From assembly GCA_900175165.2 (NCBI GenBank), contig FWWN02000647.1, positions 22,821 through 43,034 of the forward strand: a stretch of DNA of 20,214 bases, given 5' to 3'. The position numbers were made by a program, and so were the translations under genes. The notes below the pieces were generated by a model. That model ran no database searches. It worked only from the letters and a program-made list of their open reading frames with translations, and was not told the DNA's origin. Below are positions 1-12,429 of the stretch, piece after piece. How positions within the stretch are numbered: the stretch's first letter is position 1; each line of letters opens with the position of its first letter. Source of the stretch: Rhizomucor pusillus (Eukaryota > Mucoromycota > Mucoromycetes > Mucorales > Lichtheimiaceae).

Positions 1-1
1 A

Positions 2-1735
2 GCATCAAAATTTGCAAATGATTACTTATATGAGATCCTTGCCGGTGAGAATCCCGTGATGCCACGATATCTTTTACCATGCTCCATTGAAATTGGCAAT
101 GCGATACAATAGATTTCAATGGAATTGATGCCATACATGCCACGGCCGTGTACTACCGAAGAAATGGCTGCAAAACCTGGCAATTTCATACCCGCGTTAC
201 ATTACATTCTACAGTAATATCATGACGAGCATCAACAGACGCCGCATATCCAAGAGAAATCAAATACGCGCGCTTTACCCCGTCTATTTTCCTTGGTCCC
301 TCTGCTTTCTCGAAACTGGAGATTTATCGACATCAATGCAGAAACACTGGCTGGACTGCTGGAAATGCCTGTTCCACGGACATATCAGCGCCTGACGGTT
401 TTCCAAACTGTTTTCAATCTTGACAAATACCGCTTTTTCAAGTAAGTTATATTAAGCCAACAGTCGACAGTGATAGAGTTCTTACAAATGAACTAGGGAC
501 GAAGGCTGCATGTTCGCTAATCATATCACAACAAATGGCTATCAAACTTCTTTTCACTTTGCGAGAAGCAAGAAAGAAAGGGCAATCGAATTGGAACTGG
601 ACGATTTTAGCACTAATGAAATTTCATCATATTACCGTCTTGCGCACTAGACCCTGGTCGGCGAGATGTATTCAATGCGTCCTACTGGTGTGGGTCAGAA
701 GTCCACGAAGTAAGAAAATGCTCAACAGCAGAGTACTACGGTATGACAGGGTCAAAACGAAGAAACCAGATGCTAAGCAAGGAGAAACGGCGACTTGGCA
801 TTGAATATATCGAATCAAACTTTCCCACAGGGAAGACCTCCAATGCAGAAATATTTCTTCATTATGTCAGCTATTACCTTTGGCATCTAGAAACATTACT
901 GGATTTTTACAATTACGAACGGATTGCAGCTACACGATTCCGAAGCTATCAAGGAATACAGCGCGCTAGAGCTGAAATGGCGAACATATTGATAAACGGT
1001 GGCTGGAAATATAGCAAGAGCAGAAGAAAAGAAAGAAAAAGAAAAGAAATAAGAACAGACAAAACAGAAAGAAAACAAGAAAGAATCGAAAAAAGTTTAA
1101 AAAGAAGTCAATATACGTAGGAAAGTATGCCATTTGTTGTAACTGATGGGTGCCTGATTACTGATCACTTCTAATAGGCTACCATCCCAACCAATTTCAG
1201 CAACCGTTCCACGCTTGATATGGAGAGGGAACAGCCACCAGCTAAAGAAAAGTAATGGAGGAATGCCAGGGTCAACTGTGATAATAATGGAAAAATGCCT
1301 CTTATTGTTTTTGGATCGGGAATATTTGGCAAGGACGGCGTGCCCTTGAAAAGCCATCAGTCAGGCGTGGTAGGCATTCTATGGAGGGAGCTCAAGAAGA
1401 GGGAAGCCAACGGCGAGGTTGCTGTCGTTAAAATCGATGAATATTTGACATCCCAAGTACGATCAAATTGGCAAATATCATGGTTAAAGTTACTGAAAGA
1501 GAATAATTAATAGATATGTCATGCTTGCTTATCGCGAACTCTCGATAACATGATCACAGACGACGGTGTCAAGCACCATGGGATCCAAGTGTGCAAAAGC
1601 TGTGGGACCCTATGGAACCGAGACACCAATGCATCCAAAAACATGTTCTACATTGCGATGTGCATTTGGTCAGGTCATGGGCGGCGTGCACCTTTCGTCC
1701 GAGCGAATATCACCATTGTGAATGTGGGACCCTAA
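2..1735 (+). pseudogene. Decayed, 5'-truncated Fanzor (eukaryotic TnpB-like RNA-guided nuclease)
   Basis: The translation resembles fungal Fanzor/OrfB-type proteins (TnpB relatives). Most of it is in the frame starting at base 2. Seen in order: an N-terminal part with SFSLVP-like text (LFSLVPLLSRNWRFIDI) and VFNLDKYRFFK; a spliceable intron at 442-496; FANHITTNGY; the RuvC-I-like LDPGRRDVFNA (Asp codon 650-652); a Lys/Arg-rich stretch at about 1010-1110; PLIVFGSGIFGKDGV; KIDEYLTSQ; then VCKSCGTLWNRDTNASKNM, with the second zinc-ribbon CxxC (Cys codons 1592 and 1601) and RuvC-III Asp (1622-1624). Lesions: stops at 110-112 and 215-217, a one-base frame change near 645, further stops at 1118, about 1172-1177, 1250 and 1508, and the first zinc CxxC replaced by Arg (1460) and Trp (1469). 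Some stops at 1118-1250 could lie in an unrecognised intron. The 5' end is outside the window. Identity is from motif memory; inactivity is inferred from the lesions. Confidence 0.85.
442..496 (+). other. Still-spliceable intron in the Fanzor pseudogene
   Basis: Donor gtaagt at 442 and acceptor ctag ending at 496. Splicing joins AA (440-441) to G (497), restoring Lys, and continues as DEGCMFANHITTNGY in frame. This crosses the frame difference between the upstream and downstream coding blocks, so it is a real relic intron rather than a frameshift. Confidence 0.7.
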
Positions 1736-2208
1736 CGGGTTTAGATCTCTACGGTAGGTCCATTTAATTGCCTGCAGTTTACAATATATTGATAAATATT
1801 TCGTTTAGTTGTCGGTAAGTCAGGACCTACACATCCAATGTCGAAGTTTCACTCATTGAGAGATCATTTGCGTTATTTGGGGTGCCCGCATCGTCTCGTA
1901 AGCAAGTTTGGGCTATATGGCAAGCGTGCACAAACTCTAATTCGAGGAGAATGTTTATTAATTTCTTCCCCAAGGTCCAAATTTGGTTCGAGTGTGATGC
2001 AAAATTGATGCTCCAAACGCAAATGGTTCCGGAAAAAAAGTATCGTTACTTGCAATTTTTTGACAGGGCATGCCTAAAATGGCAAGCCCGTCACGAAATC
2101 CGTCCGCACTTGCTTGTTTTGGGCACCACAATCTTCAAACGCTCTGTTCCCTGGTCGGACGGACCTTTAGAACTTTTTTTTTCTACTCTATCTTTGAGCA
2201 GCATCGTC
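1736..2208. other. Intergenic region upstream of mS45
   Basis: It holds no recognisable gene. An open frame runs through it into the mS45 reading frame, but the segment before 2209 has no family resemblance and precedes a good mitochondrial presequence start. It includes a short inverted repeat just after the Fanzor remnant and a T-rich run at 2174-2182, shortly before the mS45 ATG. Confidence 0.5.
1754..1830. repeat. Short inverted repeat (8-bp arms) downstream of the Fanzor remnant
   Basis: GTAGGTCC at 1754-1761 is matched by GGACCTAC at 1823-1830, with a spacer of about 61 bp. It could be chance, a remnant structured 3' end of the element, or a fragment of a terminal repeat. The other element end is not in the window, so it cannot be called a terminal inverted repeat. 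Confidence 0.3.
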
Positions 2209-3225
2209 ATGCAATCTATCCGACTGCTTCGACCAGCACAGCAACGGACGTCGCTGTACGTAACTCGGTGCAGCTCGCGATTCATTTCATACTCTGTGCC
2301 CCGTTTCGACCAAGAAAAATCTTCAGCAGCAGCGGAAAAGCCAGCCGACAATGCCCAATCGAGTGAAGAAGCTGCTCCTCCCGAGATCCCGTTGAAAGCA
2401 CCTACCCGACGAAAGGCCTTCTTTAGGTGGTTGGAAAAGGACGGTGCTCGCTTCAAAAACACAGCACAGGGAACAACAAACTACATGGGCAGCAGGGCAA
2501 GTCTCTTTTTCTTCTGTTTGGAATATATAATAACTAGACAATCGTGTCTAATTAACATGCCCGTAACAACAGGAATGGCAACCGTTCCCAAACAACCCAT
2601 TGTTCCAGGTCAGACCGCCGCTTTCTGACGCCAAGCGTGAAGAAATTTACAACACATACAAGAGCGATCCCGAAAAATGGACCATTCGTCAACTCGCTAC
2701 ACGGTACTCTCTTTCCATGCGACGTGTGGAAGCTATCATCAAGTTGAAACAGAACGAAAAGGAGATGGAAATGAATGTATGTCGTCAAGGAATACAACGC
2801 AGAGGGAATTGCTTTTTTATTTATTGACAATCGATTGCAGGGAATTCCTCTTCAAAGAGACTTTGCAAAGGGAATGGAAAAGTTGATGGGTGCTGATGAA
2901 AAGGATCCTGTCCCCATGAAGGAGCCGCTTGTTGATATTTTCCCCAATGTCAAGAAACCGACATTTAAATTTTTGGAGGAAGGCACACCGTTCACTGAAA
3001 AGGCACGTCAATGTACATCTAGGCTCGACGATTTAGCAGAATATTAACAATAATGTGTAGGATGCCGCTGCAGAGTTAAATCGCAAACCTTATCATGAAT
3101 TGGAAGAGCAAGCCATTGCTTTCGAGGAGAAACGGTTCAAGCAAGAACAGAGCCTATCGCACGCTGCTCAGGCCAGCAGCACTACCAAGCAGAAGAAGTT
3201 TGTAATTGTAGACACTAGCCATTAG
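2209..3225 (+). CDS. Mitochondrial small ribosomal subunit protein mS45 (Bot1/Mrps35 family)
   Basis: Exons 2209-2496, 2573-2776, 2841-3002 and 3061-3225, all phase 0, give 272 aa. The start is the first ATG before a basic, acid-poor presequence (MQSIRLLRPAQQRTSLYVTR), which fits mitochondrial import. The core carries TTNYMGSR-EWQPFPNNPLF across intron 1, then a helix-turn-helix-like WTIRQLATRYSLSMRRVEAI. That is the hallmark of the Bot1p/mS45 family (yeast Mrps35, fission yeast Bot1), a structural component of the mitoribosomal small subunit. The C-terminus is charged and probably helical (ELEEQAIAFEEKRF). Intron 1 must be GC-AG to keep the frame. Intron 3 is GC-AG in the preferred model; the alternative GT-AG intron 3007-3073 would replace DAAAE by AQ. 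Family call is confident; exact intron 3 ends are less so. Confidence 0.85.
2497..2572 (+). other. GC-AG intron 1 of mS45
   Basis: Exon 1 ends in AGG, followed by gcaagt; the acceptor is aacaacag. Phase 0 splicing gives GSR-EWQPFPNNP. The nearby GT (gtctct at 2501) gives the wrong frame with every acceptor tried, so the GC donor is required. Confidence 0.8.
3003..3060 (+). other. Probable GC-AG intron 3 of mS45
   Basis: AAG is followed by gcacgt. A branch-like attaac lies about 12 nt before the acceptor gtgtag. The result FTEK-DAAAELNRKPY is in frame. A GT-AG alternative (3007-3073) is also in frame but skips the first AG after the branch site. Confidence 0.5.
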
Positions 3226-4234
3226 AAAACCCCATCTTGCCATTTTATCAACTTTTAAGTTTTACCCGCACACGAAAAGAGCAGAAGAGAACTGTTACAG
3301 TCCTACTCAATCTCTCAGGGAGTTCTCAGTCAGCGAAGTAATGTTGATGACGATATCTATTGTTGCCTCAACATTTCTGAGAAAGATTGAACGTCTGATT
3401 TCGTTGTACCAAGAGCAGATTGGCCACGTTCTTCACGACGTAGAGATTATAAAGGGGAGCATGTACCCTACGCCGTCAAGTAACACACGAAGTATTGCTT
3501 GGTAGTTGCAGTCGACAGTAATAATTGATTTTCAATAATGGCTTTGGGTCGAAAACCGAATTCAATAGAGCGGAAATGTTTCTCGCGCCAGTCTGTGCAA
3601 TGTATTAGTTAGTAGCTTTAACCAATGGTGTTTTACAGCAAAGACAAACTTACCAAGCAAAATGCATGACCTTTGTCAGGAGTTACAGAACCTTGTTCTT
3701 CCGTTCTGCAGTGTCTGCAGTGCGTTTGGTGGGGCAGGCACACTGCAAGTGGAAATCAGAAAGAATGTATGAGATCATGTTTAGAAAATCCTGATCCATC
3801 TTGCTCCGGGTAGGCTTGTCCGGTAGTAACTGTACCCAGAGACTTGTATATGGGAACTCTATCGACCATTCTTCGGATTCTTTAAAACTTCCTGCCTGTT
3901 TTGGGAGCGCCCTCCGCAGTCACGCGTCGGCTAGGTGTACTTAAACTGTCCGCAGCTCAGACCTCTGGCTGTTTTTCCTTATGCCTCAATTAATGAGTAA
4001 GGATTGATGAGGATGAGGGTAATGCCTTGTCCACCTACATTTAATCCAATTTTTTCCACCCACAGGCATGGCCGTTGCAAAATGACCTGGGCGGAAGGGT
4101 CTTTGATCCCGATGCTGGTTTGAGCAACGATTGCTAGCCTCCCTCAATAATGAAAATGAATTATTATTATTACTGTTTACTATTGAACCAAACTAGTACT
4201 TCCAGCGTACATCTACAACTCTATTCGTAGTATC
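3226..4234. other. Intergenic region between mS45 and the MFS gene
   Basis: About 1 kb with no long ORF, tRNA, rRNA or clear repeat. It should hold the 3' ends of the flanking converging genes. The only coding-like piece is the short ORF at 4066-4137, listed separately. A weak hairpin can be drawn near 3720-3745 (GCAGTG with CACTGC); no function can be supported. Confidence 0.5.
4066..4137 (+). other. Orphan 23-codon C-terminal-like ORF, possible exon remnant
   Basis: A good-looking acceptor (polypyrimidine run, then ccacccacag) is followed by an open frame reading AWPLQNDLGGRVFDPDAGLS, then Asn-Asp-Cys and a stop at 4135-4137. The piece looks like the last exon of a protein. The upstream sequence before a candidate donor near 4018 has stops in every frame, so no complete gene could be built. 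No family is recognised. It may be a relic of a degraded gene or chance. Confidence 0.25.
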
Positions 4235-6808
4235 TTATCGATCACTGTGTTGCTTGTCTTGATTCTGTGTATTGACATTGATCGCAGAGTGGTGATCGCT
4301 TTGCTCTGATATATCCTCTTGTTGCTCTTGTTTGGATTCGTGCTGATTGAACGGATGATATTTGACAGCCAAGGAACATACAAAAGCTATGAAAGGTACA
4401 TCTGAGCATTTTATCACAACGAGCGAGAAAACTTTGTGTGGGACTTACACGCAGCAGACATGGCGGTTAGCACGTACCAGACGATATGCAGCGCACGTAC
4501 ATAAATCTCTATTACCGGTTGAACGTAATCGGCTGGTAGTATCGTGCGAAGTGACTCGGGGTATTCTAGAACATCACTGATGTATTCTAGCGGTATAACC
4601 GATGGCAAGTCCTCGTGTAAAGTGGAGTTGAGTGTCGCCGATGCGACAGCGATGCCCAAGGCACCACCGAGGACTCTGACAAAGTTGGTCAAACCTAGCG
4701 CAACAGCTGGCCAAAGAATAATAAGAAAAAAGGTATGCAATATCCACGTTGGAGCTGAGCACTTACCAATGTCGCGAGGTTCAACGGCGGCTTGCATGGC
4801 GATGAATGTGCCGGAAAAGACAGCACCTTGGCCAGCACCGAGTAAGACGGTTAAGCCATATATTACTAACATGCAAGATACATATTAATATCCTTTCTTG
4901 CTAGAGCTATCAATGATTGAAATACTTACATGACCAGTCTGTGTTCGTTTGAAATAGCTGAAATAGTCCTAGAGCCAAAGTAACGATTGCAGTGCCATAC
5001 CAAGTTCTATCGCAACATAGGATTTTTACAATTTATGCAGCAGCAAGTCAAGGTTGCATGAAACTTACACTGAACGATAGACAGCAAATTTGGATATGGC
5101 AACGCCGGTCAAAGTTGAAAAAACCGAGATGAGCAACTGCATAGGGATGAGACGAATACCAGACCACGTGGCAGAGTTACCACGTACAATCTGGAAGTAG
5201 ATTGGTAGATAATAGACAACGCCGAAAAAGACGATGCCGCTGAATAAATTGAGAAGCGACAAAGCAACGACAGATCGAAGCAAAAATAGTCGCGGTGGGA
5301 AGAGCGGCTCCTTGGCAACCTTGATTTCTACAAAGACCAAAACACCAAACAACACACCGGTGAGGACGAGAGGTGCAATGACAGCTGCGGAACCCCACGG
5401 AAAAGTTTGGCCGCCAAAGTTGAGCGCCAAAAGAAACAGAACAGTAGCTGCCAAACACAGAAGATTTCCTAATCATTTGGTTCAGAAGCATTACACACAC
5501 ATGGACGACGCGTAATAATCCTACCCAGGTAGTCAATCCTCTTGAACTTTTGCTTCATGTTTTCATGCTCCATTGGCAGGCGCAGGAAGATAATCATAAT
5601 GGCAAATGCAAATCCTCCGAGCGGCAAACTAGTACGAAAGCGACCAAGACCAATCAGATTCATTTCCAAGAAGAATAAATATATACCAAACCAACTTTAT
5701 ATAAAAGTTCCAGCGCCATGTCGCATTATCCGTTAGAGCGCCCTGCAAAAATACGACATTTAGTTTTTCAGAGTTCCCAGTAGATAACATGTTACGTGTA
5801 CATACACCTATCAAGGGACCGCACACTCCACCGAGTGCAAAGACGGCATTCGTCAAGCTTTACACAAGAGTGTGCACAAGGTCAGAAATTAATTCTCACG
5901 AGTACTGTATCGTTTCAGTTATTGCTTACCCCTGATATGTGCCTCGTTTCTCAAGTGGAACCAAGTCTGCAATAACCACGAACACCATTGAGAAGACCTA
6001 ATAATCTTGATCCAGTCTCCCCGCTAGAGTGTAAAGCAAGTGTAACACTTACACCGCCACCTCCTATGCCTTGCACCGCACGGCATACAATTAACCATAT
6101 CATGTTCTAGACAAATAAGACTAGCATTCAAGATAAGCGTTCAGAGTAAGCCTAACCTGGGCAGCTCCGCAAAGCACGGATCCAAAAAGAAAGATGGCAA
6201 TTCCCGTCAAGAGGACCGCCTTGCGTCCAAAAATGTCTGCTAATTTCGAAAAGATGGGTTCTAAGATGGGGAAAACTGTTACTATTGCTGAACAACTGGT
6301 ACATTACTGACCCAAGATTGGATGGGCTTACGAGTGGAATCGAATGCAAGAATGTAGCTGAATTGGGGGGAGGAGGATTAGTCAGACAGCCGATATGCTG
6401 AAGTATCTAGCAGGGCAAACCGCACCTGTTTGCAATCCAAGATGAGATAGTCATGGCCTGAAAATCAGATCCGATCTTTGGAAGCGTGGTCGCAACAATA
6501 GTTCTAGGGACATTCTCTCTTGTAAGTTTACACTCCATCGCTTATATCTACATTAGATCCTACTCATCGAGCACGGAGAGAAAGAGCGACAATTGTAGTC
6601 CAAAGAAAAGCAGAACTTTGACGAGGATTTGCTTTTTGTTTCTTAATCCATCGTCGTCTTGGTCAATCTCCTTTAGGGCATCCTTTTCCGCCGCATTATC
6701 TTCAGCAGCAGGATGATGGATCACGGTCGGGTCCTCCTCCTCTGCCGCCGTGCCAACCATTGAGCTGCTGCCACCAATGCTGCTACAGTCCCTTGATCTG
6801 CTGGACAT
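4235..6808 (-). CDS. MFS transporter, drug:H+ antiporter DHA2-like (14 TM)
   Basis: Fourteen exons on the minus strand: 6808-6564, 6503-6426, 6357-6332, 6281-6157, 6106-6053, 5997-5930, 5857-5806, 5742-5696, 5628-5525, 5468-5069, 5006-4930, 4865-4767, 4706-4449, 4386-4235. All phases agree, giving 594 aa. The N-terminal cytosolic tail is acidic (about residues 1-60). Family motifs follow: LDETIVATTLPKIGSDF in TM1, KLADIFGRKAVLL in the TM2-TM3 loop (motif A), VQGIGGGGVFSM in TM4, DLVPLEKRGTYQG, then GPLIGGALTDNATWRWNFYI (motif C and the WRW/NLP signature). Length and motifs fit 14-spanner DHA2/MDR exporters of the plasma or vacuolar membrane, which move toxic compounds or siderophores in exchange for protons. 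The substrate cannot be read from sequence. The C-terminal tail is hydrophilic and Gln/His/Asp-rich. Exon 3 is only 26 nt. Confidence 0.9.
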
Positions 6809-7726
6809 GAGCGGAAACGGAGAAAAGAAGCCAAACGAGGAGCATCAGCTTTGACCCAATACTTTTGAAACCAAAAGCCACTCCGCCCTGTACAACAAGA
6901 CATGGATGCCGCAGCTGCACGCAGCAGCAGCAGCATTGTAATTGTAAAAACCTCGTGGTGGTGGTTGAACCCTGCTACCCCGCATTTGGGACCTGCATGC
7001 AATCACGTAACCAAGACGATTCATTTTCTGCAAATCTGGCAAGAAGCACCGCGAGCAATGTTTCACACTATGAAATTATGTAGATGTGATATTGTCCTCG
7101 TTCCCAGCCCTGGAGCTAGATTCTAGCAAGTTTATGAATTGATTGATAACTTTAAACAATGTAGAATATTATACACGATTGTACGGTCACACTGACTTGC
7201 AAGCATATCTTGCATACATTCTTGGTACTTGTAGTGGCATAAATGCATACTCTATTGTCCTTTCTCCTATCTATCAATGATGAGAAAGTACGAAAGCAAC
7301 TATTATTTATTCGTTTAGTACATATAACTCCGAATAAATGTATAATGTCTCTTCTTCATCGCATCCTCTCGCGATTCATTGTTCTCCTTGACAACTTTAA
7401 TTCGAGAACCGAGAACGGTGGAAAATATATGTGCGTTCGCGGTTTGCTGTAGATTTAGAAAGTTTACGTATATGTCCATCATATGGACCACAATGAGCAC
7501 ACATCGTCAGTCACTCCACAAGGCTATCGAGAAATGTGCCCAATATGCATATTGACAGGTGGAGTGCATATAACATAGAACTCTGCTGCTTGCCCATGCA
7601 GTTTTCCGTTTTGGCAGGCGACTCCGCCGTGCGAAAAATCATGCTTTCTTCTTTTTAGGAGACTTTCTCTTCTTGTCTTCTCTTTTCCCTTTTTTTCTTC
7701 TCAGTTTTTTCTTTACCTGCCTCTAC
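6809..7726. other. Intergenic region between divergent MFS and sulfite oxidase genes
   Basis: It should contain both promoters. A (GCA)n run lies at 6921-6934, and CT-rich tracts at 7645-7710 sit just upstream of the sulfite oxidase ATG, as in many fungal promoters. Most ORFs here have no family resemblance. A tentative small minus-strand gene at 7315-7642 is listed separately. Confidence 0.5.
7315..7642 (-). CDS. Tentative small two-exon protein, unrecognised
   Basis: A possible 84-aa model uses exon 7642-7520 and exon 7446-7315, joined in phase 0. The second exon follows a good acceptor (tctacag) with a branch-like tctaaat, and reads FSTVLGSRIKVVKENNESRE, a charged, protein-like C-terminus. 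The first exon contains a hydrophobic stretch (MLYALHLSICILGTFL), perhaps one TM segment. The weak point is the donor, gtggag, which is far from consensus. No family is recognised. It could be a real small membrane protein, a relic, or chance. Confidence 0.25.
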
Positions 7727-9450
7727 ATGGGCGAGCTGGATTACTCTAAAGAACCAAAGCGTGATGCATCGCTGCTTGTTCGCAAAGACAAGCCATTCAA
7801 TGCAGAACCAAGGGTACAAGACCTGGTCAAGCATTATATAACTCCAGAGGCACTGATGTTCTGTCGTTCGCATGGCCCAATACCTACGCACCTGGATGAA
7901 AATACCCACACAATCATCATTCAGGGCCCACCAGAGATCAAGCGGCAAGAATGGCTGCTACGCGACATCAAGAAGCGGTTTGAAAAAGTAAACATCATGG
8001 CTGCTATGCAGGTAAGAAAGAAACGGAGATGGCTGGAAGCTGTCGATAATCGATGGAACTGACAATTTACGTTAGTGTGCGGTAATAATCTATATCCAAG
8101 CCTGCGTCGGAAAATTGCATTAAACGTTTTGTACGTGATTAGGGAAATCGACGGGATGGACTGCATAAAGTAAAACACACAAAGGGCGTGATCTGGGGCC
8201 CGGCCGCGATTGGAAACGCCGTGTACAGCGGATGCCGGCTCAGGGATGTACTGATTGCCGCAGGAGCCGGCAAACTCAAAAACATTGGCGAACTCCATGT
8301 CGCGTTTGAGTCTGTAGAGGAGGTATATATCTCGTATGATTTTTTTGTCACATGAACTCTAATTTGAACTCGAACCCCGTCAGTGCGAAGAGGACAAGTG
8401 TTACGGATCATCGATACCATTGAGCAAAGCATTGTAAGTTGTCAAAAACCAGTTAAGGGGTATTTTTTTCTCACGCTAGTTTCCTCATAAGGGACGAATT
8501 TGGAGATGTTCTACTTGCATACGAGGTAATAACATTACGCTGCTCCTTCTTGTTCTGGGAATAGGAAATGATTTACAACGGAGGCCATTCTTAACGGGAT
8601 GTATAGATGAATCACAAGCCATTGACCCCTGACCATGGATACCCCGTGAGAGCTGTTGTTCCAGGTAAGAAACGTGTAAATGATAACAATGAGTATGTTG
8701 TACAAACAATGTATCCGTTTATTTAGGCTACATTGGCGCCCGTTCCGTAAAATTTCTAAAATCAATCACGATCCAAGACCACGAATCTAATGCTTACTAT
8801 CAACGAAGAGATTACAAGATTCTACCTGAGCAGGTTTGTACAACAACGCGTCAGTGTTTCAACTGTGATACGCTAACACGAATAAAGGTCACAACGGAGG
8901 AGCAAGCACAGGAGTTTTGGTGCAAAGTGCCATCCATAGGAGAATACAATGTCCAGTCATTCGTCTGCGAGCCACCAGAGGGTGTTGTCGCCAGCGCGGC
9001 TCCCAAAGCTGCTGTCGTCGCTCAAGGCTATGCGTTATCAGGCGGCGGACGAAGCATCCAACGAGTAGGCAAGTGTGCCAAAACGGCGCAAATTGCTATT
9101 TTGGATAACAACAGGGTGTAAACTGTAGATGTGTCTGGGGATGACGGAAAGACGTGGGTACTTGCCGATTTGTATCAACCATCTGCAGCTTTCAACAACG
9201 GCTCCCGCATCTGGAGCTGGTGTCTCTGGACTGCACGGGTGGAAGTAATGCCAGGGGTACGGATTGTATGCCGTGCAGGTAAATGGACGTTATACGACGT
9301 GAAGATGATCAAGGCATATACTAACACAGCCACCGCCACCACCCAGTGGACTCGTCTGGCAATATCCAGCAGGAGTTCCCTGTCTGGAATTATCGAGGCG
9401 TGATGAACAATTCTTGGCGTACAGTCGAGACAAACAGTGCAAATTTATAA
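7727..9450 (+). CDS. Sulfite oxidase, molybdenum cofactor type without cytochrome b5
   Basis: Ten exons: 7727-8011, 8076-8081, 8143-8322, 8384-8433, 8492-8525, 8607-8664, 8727-8833, 8888-9068, 9129-9278, 9347-9450; 384 aa. The enzyme oxidises sulfite to sulfate at a Mo-pterin centre. Conserved blocks: MAAMQ-CA-GNRRDG with Mo-ligand Cys96, GVIWGPAAIGNAVYSG, LLAYEMNHKPLTPDHGYPVR, VVPGYIGARSVKFLKSI, QRRDYK, then the dimerisation domain with SGGGRSIQRVDVSGDDGKTW and WNYRGVMNNSW. There is no N-terminal cytochrome b5 domain and no obvious signal sequence. The length is close to the plant enzyme (about 390 aa), which uses O2 in peroxisomes. The C-terminus, SANL, resembles a weak PTS1, so peroxisomal location is a reasonable inference. 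Nitrate reductase is excluded by length and the absence of heme and FAD domains. Intron 8 is GC-AG. Confidence 0.92.
8076..8081 (+). other. 6-nt microexon encoding catalytic Cys96-Ala97 of sulfite oxidase
   Basis: TGTGCG lies between an acceptor (acgttag) and a donor (gtaata). Introns of 64 nt (8012-8075) and 61 nt (8082-8142) flank it, all in phase 0. It supplies the CA of the family-invariant QCAGNRR motif. Without it, exons 1 and 3 would join in frame but lack the Mo-ligand Cys. Confidence 0.85.
9069..9128 (+). other. GC-AG intron 8 of sulfite oxidase
   Basis: GTAG is followed by gcaagt; branch-like taaact; acceptor ctgtag. Splicing yields RVDVSGDDGKTW, the expected conserved text. The GT donor at 9065 gives the wrong frame or a stop. 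A GT donor near 9074 is in frame but yields RVGKYVS instead of the conserved RVDVS. Confidence 0.75.
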
Positions 9451-9718
9451 TACGTGCGGCCTACCGATGAAGAGTAAACAGAATGAGGGATAGACATAAC
9501 CTTTTTAAATCAAAGATTTCTGAATGAGGATAAGAGCCGTTATTGTTATTAGCAAACATTTTCAATCTGTAATGGACTGCAATCAAAGAAAGTTTAACAC
9601 AAAGATGAAAGTTTATCCTTCGAGGATTCATATATTGTTCCGGTTATTGACAATGAAATATTTCATGAATGAAAGTACATTTACAGCATAAACAGGAAGG
9701 AATGGCTAGTACTATGGA
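9451..9718. other. Convergent 3' region between sulfite oxidase and the demethylase
   Basis: An AT-rich stretch of 268 bp between two facing stop codons. No ORF, hairpin or RNA gene stands out. It must hold both 3' UTRs and polyadenylation sites, so the transcripts may overlap. Confidence 0.5.

Positions 9719-12429
<2,711 letters not shown>

Noticed and set aside
896..1078. Minus-strand ORF opposite the Lys/Arg-rich Fanzor segment
   Set aside because: It is a shadow of the purine-rich coding strand: Phe/Ser-rich low-complexity text with no family.
1882..2628. A 248-codon ORF that overlaps the start of the mS45 gene
   Set aside because: Only the part from 2209 to 2496 is family-like. The upstream part has no resemblance, and the rest reads through the GC-AG intron and then out of frame.
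3226..4234. Search for tRNA or 5S rRNA in the gene-poor region
   Set aside because: The only T-loop-like string (GGGTCGAAAACC near 3545) lacks matching stems and an A box at the right distance.
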